This document shows positions 24,387-33,256 of a stretch of DNA of 64,000 nt, piece by piece. The DNA is from WHSW01 sp963749365. GTDB lineage: Bacteria > Actinomycetota > Thermoleophilia > Solirubrobacterales > 70-9. Location: assembly GCA_963749365.1 (NCBI GenBank), contig CAVVME010000006.1, positions 1 through 64,000 on the forward strand, written 5' to 3'. How positions within the stretch are numbered: position 1 is the first letter of the stretch; every line of letters begins with the position of its first letter. The notes under the pieces are model-generated. The model was not told the origin of the DNA, made no database searches, and saw only the letters and a program-made list of their open reading frames with translations. The position numbers and the translations under genes are program-made.

Positions 24387-26506
24387 CCGGCCTCGCCGAG
24401 CGCCTGGCGCAGCCCGGCCGCGAGCCCGGCTCGGGCGGGACTGCGCTCGAGCCGGGCGGCGCGCAGGCCACGGATCGAGGAGCTGAGCAGGATCGCGTCG
24501 GCGGCGGCGACCCGGTCCAGGGTCAGCGGCTGCTCGACGACCTCGACGCCGAGCCGGCGCAGCGAGACGAGCAGCTCAGCGCGCACGGTGCCGGGCAGCA
24601 GGCGGCCGTCGAGCGCCGGGGTGAGCAGCCGATCGCCCTCGGCGACGAACAGGTTCGCGTGCCCTGCTTCGAGCGCGGCTCCGTCGAGGTCGACGATCAG
24701 CGGCAGCGTCCCGCCGTCGCCCGCCAGCGCCTCGACCAGACGACGGTCATTCCACTTGTGGGCACCGAGGCCGCCCGGGACGGCGAACGGACGCAGCGCC
24801 ACCAGCGACCCGGCTTCGCCGCGGACCGCGTCGGCGGTGACCGCGACCTCGACCTCACGGTCGACGGGAACGGCGATCAGCCGCAGTCGCGCCAGTGGTC
24901 GGCTCACGGCCTCGACCGCGAGGCGCTCGGCGGTGTCGACCGGCAGCGAGCAACCGTAGAGCTCGTCGATGCTGCGCTCGAGTCGGTCGAGGTGGGCGTC
25001 GGCGTTGACGGGCAGACCGTCGCGGACCAGGATCGTCTCGAAGACCCCGCGGGCAGGATCCGGGCGCTCGGCGAGTGCCAGCCCGGCGGCCACGTGCGCC
25101 GGGGCTCGCGGCGCCGGCTCGGCGAGCAGCCGGCCGCCGGCCGCGGCGATGATCGGGGCGGCCTTGAGCATGCATTCGCGCAGCTCAGCCTCGGGCTCCG
25201 AGTCGGCAACGATCCCGCCCCCGGCCCCGAGCCAGGCGCGCCCCTCGCTCAGCTCCAGGGTGCGGATCGCGACGTTGAGCTCGAGGCCGGCGAGCGGGCT
25301 CGCGTAGCCGATCGCGCCGGTGTAGGACTCGCGGCCGGTCGCCTCGAGCTCGGAGATCACCCGCATCGCCTGGATCTTCGGCGCGCCGGTCACCGAGCCG
25401 GGGGGGAACGCCGCCCGCAGCAGCTCGCGGTCGCCGGTCTCGGCGCGCAGGGTCCCGCCGACGGTCGAGATCAGGTGCCAGACGCCGGGCGCTGGATGCG
25501 GCGCGGCGAGCTCGTGGACCTCGATCGTGCCCGGCTCGCACACCCGGCCGAGGTCGTTTCGCATCAGGTCGACGATCATCACGTTCTCGGCCCGGTCCTT
25601 GGTCGAGCCGGCGAGGCGCTCGCGACCGCCGTCGGCGGCGAGCCCTGCGCGCGCCGCCGTGCCCTTGATCGGGCGGGTGATCACCTCGCGCCCCCGCCGC
25701 CGCAGGAAGAGCTCGGGCGAGAGGCTGCAGACGGTCCCGCGCGCGCCGCCGACCAAGGCCCCGTAGGGCGGATCGAGCGCCCCGGCGGCCTTCGCGAACA
25801 GGTCGACCGGGTTGCCGGAGAACGTAGCCTCGAGTCGCATGCAGAGGTTGGCCTGGAAGATCTCGCCGGCGGCGATCCGCTCCCTGCACTCGCGGACCGC
25901 GGCCAAATGGCCCCCGGCGCCCGGGGCGCGGGCGGCGAACGAGCCGAGGCTGCAGCGCCGTCGTCCCGCCGGCGCCGCGAGTCGCGCCCTGAGCAGTTCC
26001 AGGCGATCGCGAAGCACGGCGTCGCGGCCCTCGGTCCAGAGCGCCTCGAACCACCACCGGCCCTCGGCGTCGCAACGCAGCACGTGGTCGTAGAAGGCGA
26101 GCTCGAAGTCCGGGATCAGCGCCGGGCGCGGCGGCGACGGAGGCAGGCGCTCGACCAGCGCTCCGAGGCCGTAGCCGAGGCAGCCGAACCAGCCGCCGCC
26201 GACCGCCTCGCCCCCGAGCGGGCGCCGGTGGGGGCTCTCCGGCCAGCCGCCAAGCGCGGCGACGACCACCGGTTGACGATCGAGGATCGCGAACGGGTCG
26301 GCGTCGGCGGGTGCGACCTCGACCGGCTCGGAGCCGACCAGTGCTCCGCCGCCGGCCCACTCGCCGCTGAGCGCGAACGGGCGCTCCTCGCCGCGCACCA
26401 GCAGGCAGCCGTCGGTCGGGTCGAGCCGGGCGGACAACGCGACCCGGACGAGGCTCACCGGCCCGCCGAGCGGCGGCTGGCGATCGGCCGTCGCGCCGAG
26501 GATCAT
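24305..26506 (-). CDS. Aminodeoxychorismate synthase/ADC lyase fusion (PabB-PabC)
   Basis: A 733-residue bifunctional enzyme for p-aminobenzoate, the folate precursor. Residues 1 to about 440 are the chorismate-binding PabB domain, with EIFQANLCMRLEA, the diagnostic PIKGTAARAG (Lys marks PabB rather than anthranilate synthase), RNDLGRVCEPG and FPPGSVTGAPK. From about 480 to the end is a class IV PLP lyase with GVFETILVRDG, the Schiff-base Lys in AHKWNDRR and GHANLFV. The TACAAT on the minus strand six bases before the ATG would give a leaderless mRNA. Its folate role matches the neighbouring fhs/fchA genes. Confidence 0.9.
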   Translation of the reverse strand: MILGATADRQPPLGGPVSLVRVALSARLDPTDGCLLVRGEERPFALSGEWAGGGALVGSEPVEVAPADADPFAILDRQPVVVAALGGWPESPHRRPLGGEAVGGGWFGCLGYGLGALVERLPPSPPRPALIPDFELAFYDHVLRCDAEGRWWFEALWTEGRDAVLRDRLELLRARLAAPAGRRRCSLGSFAARAPGAGGHLAAVRECRERIAAGEIFQANLCMRLEATFSGNPVDLFAKAAGALDPPYGALVGGARGTVCSLSPELFLRRRGREVITRPIKGTAARAGLAADGGRERLAGSTKDRAENVMIVDLMRNDLGRVCEPGTIEVHELAAPHPAPGVWHLISTVGGTLRAETGDRELLRAAFPPGSVTGAPKIQAMRVISELEATGRESYTGAIGYASPLAGLELNVAIRTLELSEGRAWLGAGGGIVADSEPEAELRECMLKAAPIIAAAGGRLLAEPAPRAPAHVAAGLALAERPDPARGVFETILVRDGLPVNADAHLDRLERSIDELYGCSLPVDTAERLAVEAVSRPLARLRLIAVPVDREVEVAVTADAVRGEAGSLVALRPFAVPGGLGAHKWNDRRLVEALAGDGGTLPLIVDLDGAALEAGHANLFVAEGDRLLTPALDGRLLPGTVRAELLVSLRRLGVEVVEQPLTLDRVAAADAILLSSSIRGLRAARLERSPARAGLAAGLRQALGEAGYPLDAERAPPATIGVTGGRSSSTRIT

Positions 26507-26516
26507 CGTGCGATTG

Positions 26517-26531
26517 TACCTATTGGTATAT
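26517..26531. promoter_or_regulatory. inverted repeat between pabBC and Nudix gene
   Basis: TACC-TATT-GGTA (26517-26528) is a perfect 4+4 inverted repeat in the 23-bp divergent gap, and it is part of ATTGGTATAT (26522-26531) shared with the soxD promoter region. It overlaps the Nudix start codon and the inferred -10 of pabBC, so a bound protein could block both. The site is seen; its regulator (perhaps the GntR protein at 23571) is inferred. Confidence 0.4.
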
Positions 26532-27129
26532 GAGCGGCGAGGGCGATGATTCCGGGCGGCCGGAGCCGGACGCGGCGCGGCGGCTGCGCGAGGCGCTGCT
26601 CTCCCCCGCGGCGGCCGAGGCGATCGACGCTCACGGCCAGACCGACGCCGCGGTCCTGATCCCGCTCTTCGGCTTCCCGCGCCGGCCCGGCCTCGTGCTC
26701 ACCGAACGCCGTCACGATCTGCGCCGCCACGCGGGTGAGATCTCGTTTCCCGGCGGGCGCCGCGACCATCCCGAGGAGGAGCTTCAGACCACGGCGCTGC
26801 GCGAGGCCGAGGAGGAGATCGGGCTCGACCCGGCGACGGTAGAGATCGCCGGCGCCCTGCCGCCGATCGGCACCTTCGTCACCGGCTACAGGGTCTACCC
26901 GTTCGTCGGCCTGATCTACGACGCGCTCGACTTCGTCCCCAATCCGACCGAGGTCGAGACGGTGCTCGCATTCGAGATCGAGCCGCTGCGCGCGAGCTTC
27001 GCGATGCGGCGGCTGGTCCGTCGCGGGATTCCCTTCCGGACCCCGACCTACGTCGTCGATGGCCACCTGATCTGGGGGGCGACGGCGCGGATCCTCGCCG
27101 ACCTGCTTCAGCGGCTGAGCCGGTTGTAG
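26530..27129 (+). CDS. Nudix hydrolase, CoA pyrophosphatase-like
   Basis: A 199-residue Nudix protein. The Nudix box runs GGRRDHPEEELQ to REAEEEIGLD (about residues 76-101), matching GX5EX7REUXEEXGU. The upstream FGFPRRPGLVLTERRHDLRRHAGEISFPGG wording is that of the NudL/CoA pyrophosphatase branch, which hydrolyses coenzyme A or acyl-CoA to 3',5'-ADP and phosphopantetheine. It is divergent from pabBC and overlaps the convergent serine hydrolase gene by 22 bases. Confidence 0.85.
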   Translation: MSGEGDDSGRPEPDAARRLREALLSPAAAEAIDAHGQTDAAVLIPLFGFPRRPGLVLTERRHDLRRHAGEISFPGGRRDHPEEELQTTALREAEEEIGLDPATVEIAGALPPIGTFVTGYRVYPFVGLIYDALDFVPNPTEVETVLAFEIEPLRASFAMRRLVRRGIPFRTPTYVVDGHLIWGATARILADLLQRLSRL

Positions 27130-27896
27130 CGGCGCAGGAGCCGGCGCGCGACGCCCTCGATCGTCCGCTTGCCGTAGCCGAGCGATGGCTGCTCGCGGGT
27201 CAGGATCGCGAGCGCTAGCCGGCGCGGAGGATCGCGCAGCAGCATCACCTGGTTGACGCGCCAGCTCGGCGCCCCCGACCAGCCGCCCTTGAAGTGCAGC
27301 TTCCAGCCTCGCGGAGCAACGGGAGGGATGCCCCAGCGCTGGGAGGCGACGATCCTGGTCAGCAGGTGCAGCGCGTACTCGCGGTGGCGGCGGGGGATGA
27401 AGCGCTCGAGCCGATACATGAAGCGCGCCTGCTCGGCGGCGGTGATCGTGCTCAGCCCCCAGAGCGGTTGGGTGGTGAAGTGGCGCATCCCCGCCTCGCG
27501 GGCGAGCTCACGAAGCGCTCCCTCGCCGACGCGGGAGTAGACCGCGGTCGCCGCCTGGTTGTCGGAGCGCTTGATCATCGGCCCGAGCAGGTGCTTCTCG
27601 CTCGCGGTGAGCGCGTCGTCGCGGACCTCGGGCTCGCGCAGCAGCGCGACCATGAACATCACCTTGACCACGCTGGCCGAGTTGTGGACCCGGGTGGGGT
27701 GATCGCCGCGCAGCCGGCCGGCCTCGTCGACGACCGCGAACGAGACCCTCCCCGAACGCCCGTCGGCGAACCGCTCTGCCGCCGCGACCCGCTTCGCCCA
27801 CGGATAGCCCTGCGGCTGCGACGCGGAGCCGGCGTCGCCCGCCATCCCGACGGCCAGGAGCGCCAGCACGGAGCCGCTCACCAGCGACAGTTTCAC
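27108..27896 (-). CDS. Serine hydrolase, class A beta-lactamase-like
   Basis: A 262-residue exported protein with an N-terminal signal peptide (MKLSLVSGSVLALLAVGMAG) and the penicillin-recognising fold motifs: SVVK (SxxK, about residues 73-76), SDN (about 109-111) and KGG in place of KTG (about 212). The motif set supports a serine active-site enzyme; whether it is a beta-lactamase or a cell-wall enzyme is not decided. The ATG overlaps the stop of the Rossmann protein gene upstream, giving a small operon with 27893-28699. Confidence 0.8.
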   Translation of the reverse strand: MKLSLVSGSVLALLAVGMAGDAGSASQPQGYPWAKRVAAAERFADGRSGRVSFAVVDEAGRLRGDHPTRVHNSASVVKVMFMVALLREPEVRDDALTASEKHLLGPMIKRSDNQAATAVYSRVGEGALRELAREAGMRHFTTQPLWGLSTITAAEQARFMYRLERFIPRRHREYALHLLTRIVASQRWGIPPVAPRGWKLHFKGGWSGAPSWRVNQVMLLRDPPRRLALAILTREQPSLGYGKRTIEGVARRLLRRYNRLSR

Positions 27897-28381
27897 GCCA
27901 CCAGTTCCGCCGCCGCGGCGCGCATCCCCGCAAGCCAGCTCTCGTGATCATCGGGGGGAGCGTCGACGACCTCGAACGGGATTCGCCACCGCTGCCCGGC
28001 GGAGCGCAGGAGCTCGAGCGCCCGCAGCGCATCCTCGCCCTCGAGCCCGTTGGCGAGCTCGTAGACGAACCCGCGCACGGGCGTGTCGACGATCTCCTCC
28101 AGCAGCCGCTCGAGGCGGTCGGTGTGCAGGGCCGCGACGCTGCCCGGCGCGCCCGACGCGGCGCCCAGCAGCCAGTAGATCAGGGTCACGCCCTCGAGCT
28201 GCTCGAGGATCGTCGCGATCCGGTCGGGGTCGGCGACCGCGGCCTCGATCCCCGCGGCCTCGATCGTGTTCACGCGGGCGGGGTCGCGGGTCGTGCCGCG
28301 CACCTGCCAGCCCGCCTCGATCAGCCCGCCGGCGAGCGCGCGACCGCGACACCCGCAGCCGACGATCAGCGCCCGGGCCAA
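27893..28381 (-). CDS. short Rossmann-fold NAD(P)-binding protein
   Basis: A 162-residue protein starting ARALIVGCGCRGRALAGGLIEAGW, a GxGxxG nucleotide-binding start (residues 8-13). It then follows the beta-alpha pattern of epimerase-like proteins (DTPVRGFVYELANG near residue 103). It is shorter than typical epimerases and lacks a YxxxK motif, so it may bind a dinucleotide without acting as a dehydrogenase. It lies between a small membrane protein and the serine hydrolase in one operon. Confidence 0.65.
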   Translation of the reverse strand: MARALIVGCGCRGRALAGGLIEAGWQVRGTTRDPARVNTIEAAGIEAAVADPDRIATILEQLEGVTLIYWLLGAASGAPGSVAALHTDRLERLLEEIVDTPVRGFVYELANGLEGEDALRALELLRSAGQRWRIPFEVVDAPPDDHESWLAGMRAAAAELVA

Positions 28382-28387
28382 GCCCGG

Positions 28388-28699
28388 TCACCCATGCGCA
28401 CCGTCTCCGGGGTCCCGCCCCGCGCGGCGGCCACGCTCGCGGATCGCCTCGTCCTCGCGCGCCATCCTCTCGGCGTCCTCCTCGGTCAGCTCGGCGGCGC
28501 CGCGGCGGCGCCGGTACTCGTTCTGGGCCTCGAGCATCTGCTGGACGTCGTCGATCTCGAGTTCCGCCTCGAGTTCATCCGAGCGGGTCGGCTTCCAGTC
28601 GACCAGGTCGGCGCCGCTGCCCGGATAGGCGCTCGCCACGACCACGAGGCAGATCACGATCATGCCGATCATCAGCAGCGATAGGAGGACGAAGTCCAC
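28388..28699 (-). CDS. small single-pass membrane protein
   Basis: A 103-residue protein with one N-terminal transmembrane helix (FVLLSLLMIGMIVICLVVVAS, residues 3-23) and a charged cytoplasmic tail that contains EIDDVQQMLEAQNEYRRRRG and looks coiled-coil. I do not recognise a named family. It is divergent from the thiolase gene, 52 bases away, and heads the three-gene operon ending with the serine hydrolase. Confidence 0.65.
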   Translation of the reverse strand: MDFVLLSLLMIGMIVICLVVVASAYPGSGADLVDWKPTRSDELEAELEIDDVQQMLEAQNEYRRRRGAAELTEEDAERMAREDEAIRERGRRAGRDPGDGAHG

Positions 28700-28751
28700 T
28701 GGATGCCCACGTTAGTCGCTGGCGAGGGCGTCGTGCGATCATCGGGCCGCC

Positions 28752-29948
<1,197 letters not shown>

Positions 29949-29981
29949 CCCGGCGGGCGAGCGTCGGATAGCCTCGCGACG

Positions 29982-30782
29982 ATGGCAATCGAGGCACTCG
30001 CGTCGGTCGACGGGGCGATCAGCCCCACACCCGAGGCGACCATCCCGCTACCCGACGACGGGCTCTACCGCGGCGACGGGGTGTTCGAGGTGATCCGGCT
30101 CTACGGCGGGCACCCGTTCGCCCTCGGCGAGCACCTCGACCGGCTCGAGCGCTCAGCGGCGGCGATCGAGCTCAGCGTCGAGCGGCGCCCGCTCGAGGCC
30201 GAGATCGATGCCCTGCTCGACCGCCTCGGCGACGCCGACGGCCAGCTGCGACTGGTGGCCACCCGCGCCGGCCGGCGCCTGGTCCTGGCCGAGGAGCTGC
30301 CCCCCCATGACCCGACGCTGACCCTGGCCACGGTCACCTACGCGCCGAGCGTGGTCCTGACCGGGGTCAAGTCGCTCTCCTACGGGGCGAATATGCAGGC
30401 GACGCGGATCGCCAAGGCGAAGGGGGCCGACGAGGCGATCCTCGTGCGGCCGGACGGGATCGTGCTCGAGGCGCCGACCTCGACCGTCTTCTGGGCCTCG
30501 GCCGAGGGGCCACTGCGCACGCCGGCGATCTCGTCCGGGATCCTCGAATCGATCACCCGCTCGAAGCTGATCGCCGAGCTCCACGTCGAGGAAGGCGAGT
30601 TCGAGCTCGACGACCTGCTCGGCGCGCACGAGGTCTTCCTCGCCTCGACGACGCGCGAGGTGCAGGGCGTGAGCGCGATCGACGGACGCCCGATCGAGGC
30701 GCCAGGGCCGCGCACCCGCGAGGCCGAGCAGGGATTCGCCCGCCGGCTCGAGGCCGAGACGCGGGCGGGCGCGACGCCGTGA
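29982..30782 (+). CDS. Class IV PLP aminotransferase (BCAT/ADC lyase-like)
   Basis: A 266-residue fold-type IV PLP protein. Seen are DDGLYRGDGVFEVIRLYGG (about residues 26-44), the Schiff-base Lys in GVKSLSYGANM (about 128), the EAILVRPDGIVLEAPTSTVFW block and ASTTREVQGVSAIDG. It lies inside a beta-oxidation operon, its stop overlapping the acyl-CoA dehydrogenase start, which favours a branched-chain amino acid or D-amino acid aminotransferase role over ADC lyase, since PabC activity is already fused at 24305. Substrate not assigned. Confidence 0.82.
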   Translation: MAIEALASVDGAISPTPEATIPLPDDGLYRGDGVFEVIRLYGGHPFALGEHLDRLERSAAAIELSVERRPLEAEIDALLDRLGDADGQLRLVATRAGRRLVLAEELPPHDPTLTLATVTYAPSVVLTGVKSLSYGANMQATRIAKAKGADEAILVRPDGIVLEAPTSTVFWASAEGPLRTPAISSGILESITRSKLIAELHVEEGEFELDDLLGAHEVFLASTTREVQGVSAIDGRPIEAPGPRTREAEQGFARRLEAETRAGATP

Positions 30783-31942
30783 GCGACCCGGCGCTCAGCG
30801 ACGAACAGCTCCTGATCCAGGAGACCGCGCGAGAGTTCGTCGACAACGAGGTCGTTCCCAAGGCGCGCGACTCCGACCGGGCGCAGAGGTTCGACCTCGA
30901 GCTCGCGCGGCGACTCGGCGCGATGGGCTATCTCGGCGCCCCGGTGGCCGAACAGTACGGCGGCCGCGGGCTCGACCTCACCGGCTACGGGCTGATCGTC
31001 GAGCAGATCGGCCGCGGCGACTCGGCGATGCGCACCGTCGTCTCGGTCCAGACCTCGCTCGTCTGCGGCTCGATCGAGCGCTGGGGATCGGAGCAGCAGA
31101 AGCAGTGCTGGCTGCCGAAGCTGACATCCGGCGAGGCGTTCGGCTGCTTCGGGCTCACCGAGCCGGACACGGGCTCGGACGCCGCCAACCTGCGCACCCG
31201 CGCCGAGCGGGTCGAGGGAGGCTGGCGGATCTCGGGTCAGAAGATGTGGATCTCGCTCGGCAACGTCGCCGAGGTGGCGCTGATCTTCGCCCAGACCGAC
31301 CCGGCCGCCAAGCACCGGGGGCTGGCCTGCTTTCTGGTCCCAACCGCGAGCGAGGGGTTCGGTGCGCAGGAGATCCACGGCAAGCTCGGCCTGCGCTCGT
31401 CCGACACCGCCTCGCTGGCGCTCGACGCGGTCGAGGTCGGTGATGAGGCGCTGATGGGCGAGGTCGGCGACGGGTTCAAGATCGCGATGTCGGCGCTCGA
31501 CTCGGGCCGCTACTCGGTCGCCGCCGGCTGCGTGGGGATCTGCGAGGCGTGCGTCGAGGCCTCGGTCGCCTACGCCACCGAGCGGCGCCAGTTCGACCGG
31601 CCCCTCGCCGCCTTTCAGCTCGTCCAGGAGATGATCGCCGACCAGATCGTCCGCCGCGACGCAGCCCGAATGCTGGTCCGCCGCGCCGGGCTGCTCAAGG
31701 ACGCGGGCAAGCCCTCGACCGTCGAGACCTCGGTGGCGAAGCTGTATGCGACCGAGGCCTCGGTCGAGTGCGCCAACCTGGCGATCCAGGTCCACGGCGG
31801 CTCCGGGTACGTCGACGACTACCCGGTCGAGCGCTACCTGCGCGATGCCCGAGTGACGACCCTGTACGAAGGGACCTCCCAGATCCAGAAGCTGATCATC
31901 GGCCGCGATGCGACGGGGATCAATGCGATGGTGCCCGGATGA
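30779..31942 (+). CDS. Acyl-CoA dehydrogenase
   Basis: A 387-residue FAD enzyme that introduces the alpha-beta double bond into acyl-CoA. Domains: N-terminal helical, central beta barrel with FGCFGLTEPDTGSDAAN (FAD/substrate loop) and KMWISLGNVAEV, and C-terminal helical with ERRQFDRPLAAFQLVQ. The catalytic Glu is in TLYEGTSQIQ (about residue 365), the position used by short- and medium-chain types. The GTG start overlaps the aminotransferase stop (GTGA). Confidence 0.92.
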   Translation: MSDPALSDEQLLIQETAREFVDNEVVPKARDSDRAQRFDLELARRLGAMGYLGAPVAEQYGGRGLDLTGYGLIVEQIGRGDSAMRTVVSVQTSLVCGSIERWGSEQQKQCWLPKLTSGEAFGCFGLTEPDTGSDAANLRTRAERVEGGWRISGQKMWISLGNVAEVALIFAQTDPAAKHRGLACFLVPTASEGFGAQEIHGKLGLRSSDTASLALDAVEVGDEALMGEVGDGFKIAMSALDSGRYSVAAGCVGICEACVEASVAYATERRQFDRPLAAFQLVQEMIADQIVRRDAARMLVRRAGLLKDAGKPSTVETSVAKLYATEASVECANLAIQVHGGSGYVDDYPVERYLRDARVTTLYEGTSQIQKLIIGRDATGINAMVPG

Positions 31943-31970
31943 GCCGCTCGCCGCTCGCCGCTCGCCGCTC
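31943..31970 (+). repeat. heptamer tandem repeat (GCCGCTC)x4
   Basis: Four perfect copies of GCCGCTC lie in the 45-bp gap between the acyl-CoA dehydrogenase stop and the enoyl-CoA hydratase GTG. An ATG overlapping the upstream stop (31939-31941) reads through the repeat out of frame and ends just after the hydratase start. Loss of one repeat unit would put that ATG in frame with the hydratase. Confidence 0.85.
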
Positions 31971-31987
31971 GGCTGTGGGCCCGGGCG

Positions 31988-32758
31988 GTGGCTGAGCTGG
32001 TCAAGACCTCGGTCGACGAGGGGGTCGGGCTCTGCCGCCTGAACCGGCCCGAGGCCCGCAACGCGCTCTCGCCCGAGTTGATGGAGGCGCTCGCGTCGGC
32101 GGTCGAGGCCTTCGACACCGAGCCGCAGGTGCGCTGCATCGTGATCGCCGGCTCCGACCAGGCCTTCGCCGCCGGCGCCGACATCGGGGCGCTCGCCGGG
32201 CGCGAGTTCCACGAAGCCGTCTTTCACCCCACCGCCGCCTTCTGGCGCCGGCTGGCGCACTGCCGCACGCCGCTGATCGCCGCGGTCTCGGGCTGGGCCC
32301 TGGGCGGCGGCTGCGAGCTGGCGCTCGTCTGCGATCTGATCGTCGCCTCCGAGACGGCCGAGTTCGGCCAGCCGGAGATTACGCTCGGGATCATCCCCGG
32401 CGGCGGCGGCACGCAGCGGCTGGCGCGGGTGGTCGGCAAGCAGCGGGCGATGGATCTCGTCCTCACCGGGCGACGGTTCAGCGCCGATGAAGCCGAGCGT
32501 ATGGGGGTCGTCAACGCGGTCGCCGGGAAGCGCGAATGGCTCGAGGCCGCGCTCGAGCTGGCGCGGCGGATCGCCTCCCGGCCGCCGCTCGCGGCCCGGC
32601 TCGCCAAGCAGGCGGTGCTGGCCGCGGAGGAGACCGCGATCAGCGCCGGGCTCGAGCAGGAGCGGCGCCTGTACGAGCTGGCGATGGCGACCGAGGACCG
32701 GGTCGAGGGGATGCGTGCCTTCCTCGAGCAGCGCCGGCCCGAGTTCGAGGGACGCTGA
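31988..32758 (+). CDS. Enoyl-CoA hydratase
   Basis: A 256-residue crotonase-fold enzyme that hydrates enoyl-CoA. Seen are the RPEARNALSPELM start, the oxyanion-hole segment AAGADIGALAG (about residues 60-70), ALGGGCELALVCD with the first catalytic Glu, and PEITLGIIPGGGGTQRL with the second Glu (about 132). It uses a GTG start without a clear Shine-Dalgarno sequence, 18 bases after a heptamer repeat tract. It is followed after 3 bases by the cupin gene. Confidence 0.92.
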   Translation: MAELVKTSVDEGVGLCRLNRPEARNALSPELMEALASAVEAFDTEPQVRCIVIAGSDQAFAAGADIGALAGREFHEAVFHPTAAFWRRLAHCRTPLIAAVSGWALGGGCELALVCDLIVASETAEFGQPEITLGIIPGGGGTQRLARVVGKQRAMDLVLTGRRFSADEAERMGVVNAVAGKREWLEAALELARRIASRPPLAARLAKQAVLAAEETAISAGLEQERRLYELAMATEDRVEGMRAFLEQRRPEFEGR

Positions 32759-32761
32759 GCG

Positions 32762-33256
32762 GTGGCGAACGTATTCGAGCCGGAGTTCGACCCGCGCGCG
32801 GACCGCGAGGGCTTCGCCGGGCGCCGGGCGCGAATCGGCCGCCAGGCCGGCAGCGAGCGGCTCGGGGCGAGCCTGTTCGAGCTCGAGCCGGGCTCGGCGG
32901 CGTTCCCGATGCACTACCACCTTGGAAACGAGGAACTGCTGATCGTGCTCTCCGGCCGCCCGAGCCTGCGCACTCCCGCCGGAGAGCGGGCGCTGGAGCC
33001 GGGTGAGGCCGTCGCCTTTCCGGTCGGCGAGGCCGGGGCGCACCAGATCGTCAACCGGACCGACGAACCCTCCCGGATCCTGATCCTCAGCGAGATGCGC
33101 GCGCCCGACGTCGTCGTCAGGCCGGAGTCGAACAAGATCAGCGCCTTCGGGCGCCCGCCGGGCGCCGCCGGCGAGGGCTTTCACGACGTCTACTTCCGCC
33201 GCGACGCGGTCGAGCTCTGGGACGGCGAGGACCCGCCGCCCGACCCACCCGCGTGA
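32762..33256 (+). CDS. Cupin-domain protein
   Basis: A 164-residue single cupin. Motif 1 is MHYHLGNEELLIVLSGR (about residues 50-66) with the metal-binding His/His/Glu pattern; motif 2 is PVGEAGAHQIVNRT (about 87-100). It contains no signal peptide. The gene lies between enoyl-CoA hydratase and 3-hydroxyacyl-CoA dehydrogenase, its stop overlapping the latter's GTG (GTGA), so it belongs to the catabolic operon. A specific activity is not evident. Confidence 0.8.
   Translation: MANVFEPEFDPRADREGFAGRRARIGRQAGSERLGASLFELEPGSAAFPMHYHLGNEELLIVLSGRPSLRTPAGERALEPGEAVAFPVGEAGAHQIVNRTDEPSRILILSEMRAPDVVVRPESNKISAFGRPPGAAGEGFHDVYFRRDAVELWDGEDPPPDPPA

Noticed and set aside
24239..26533. A long open frame opposite pabBC
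   Set aside because: Antisense shadow in GC-rich DNA: the sequence is Arg/Asp/Gly-rich without motifs, while the minus strand gives a clear PabB-PabC protein.
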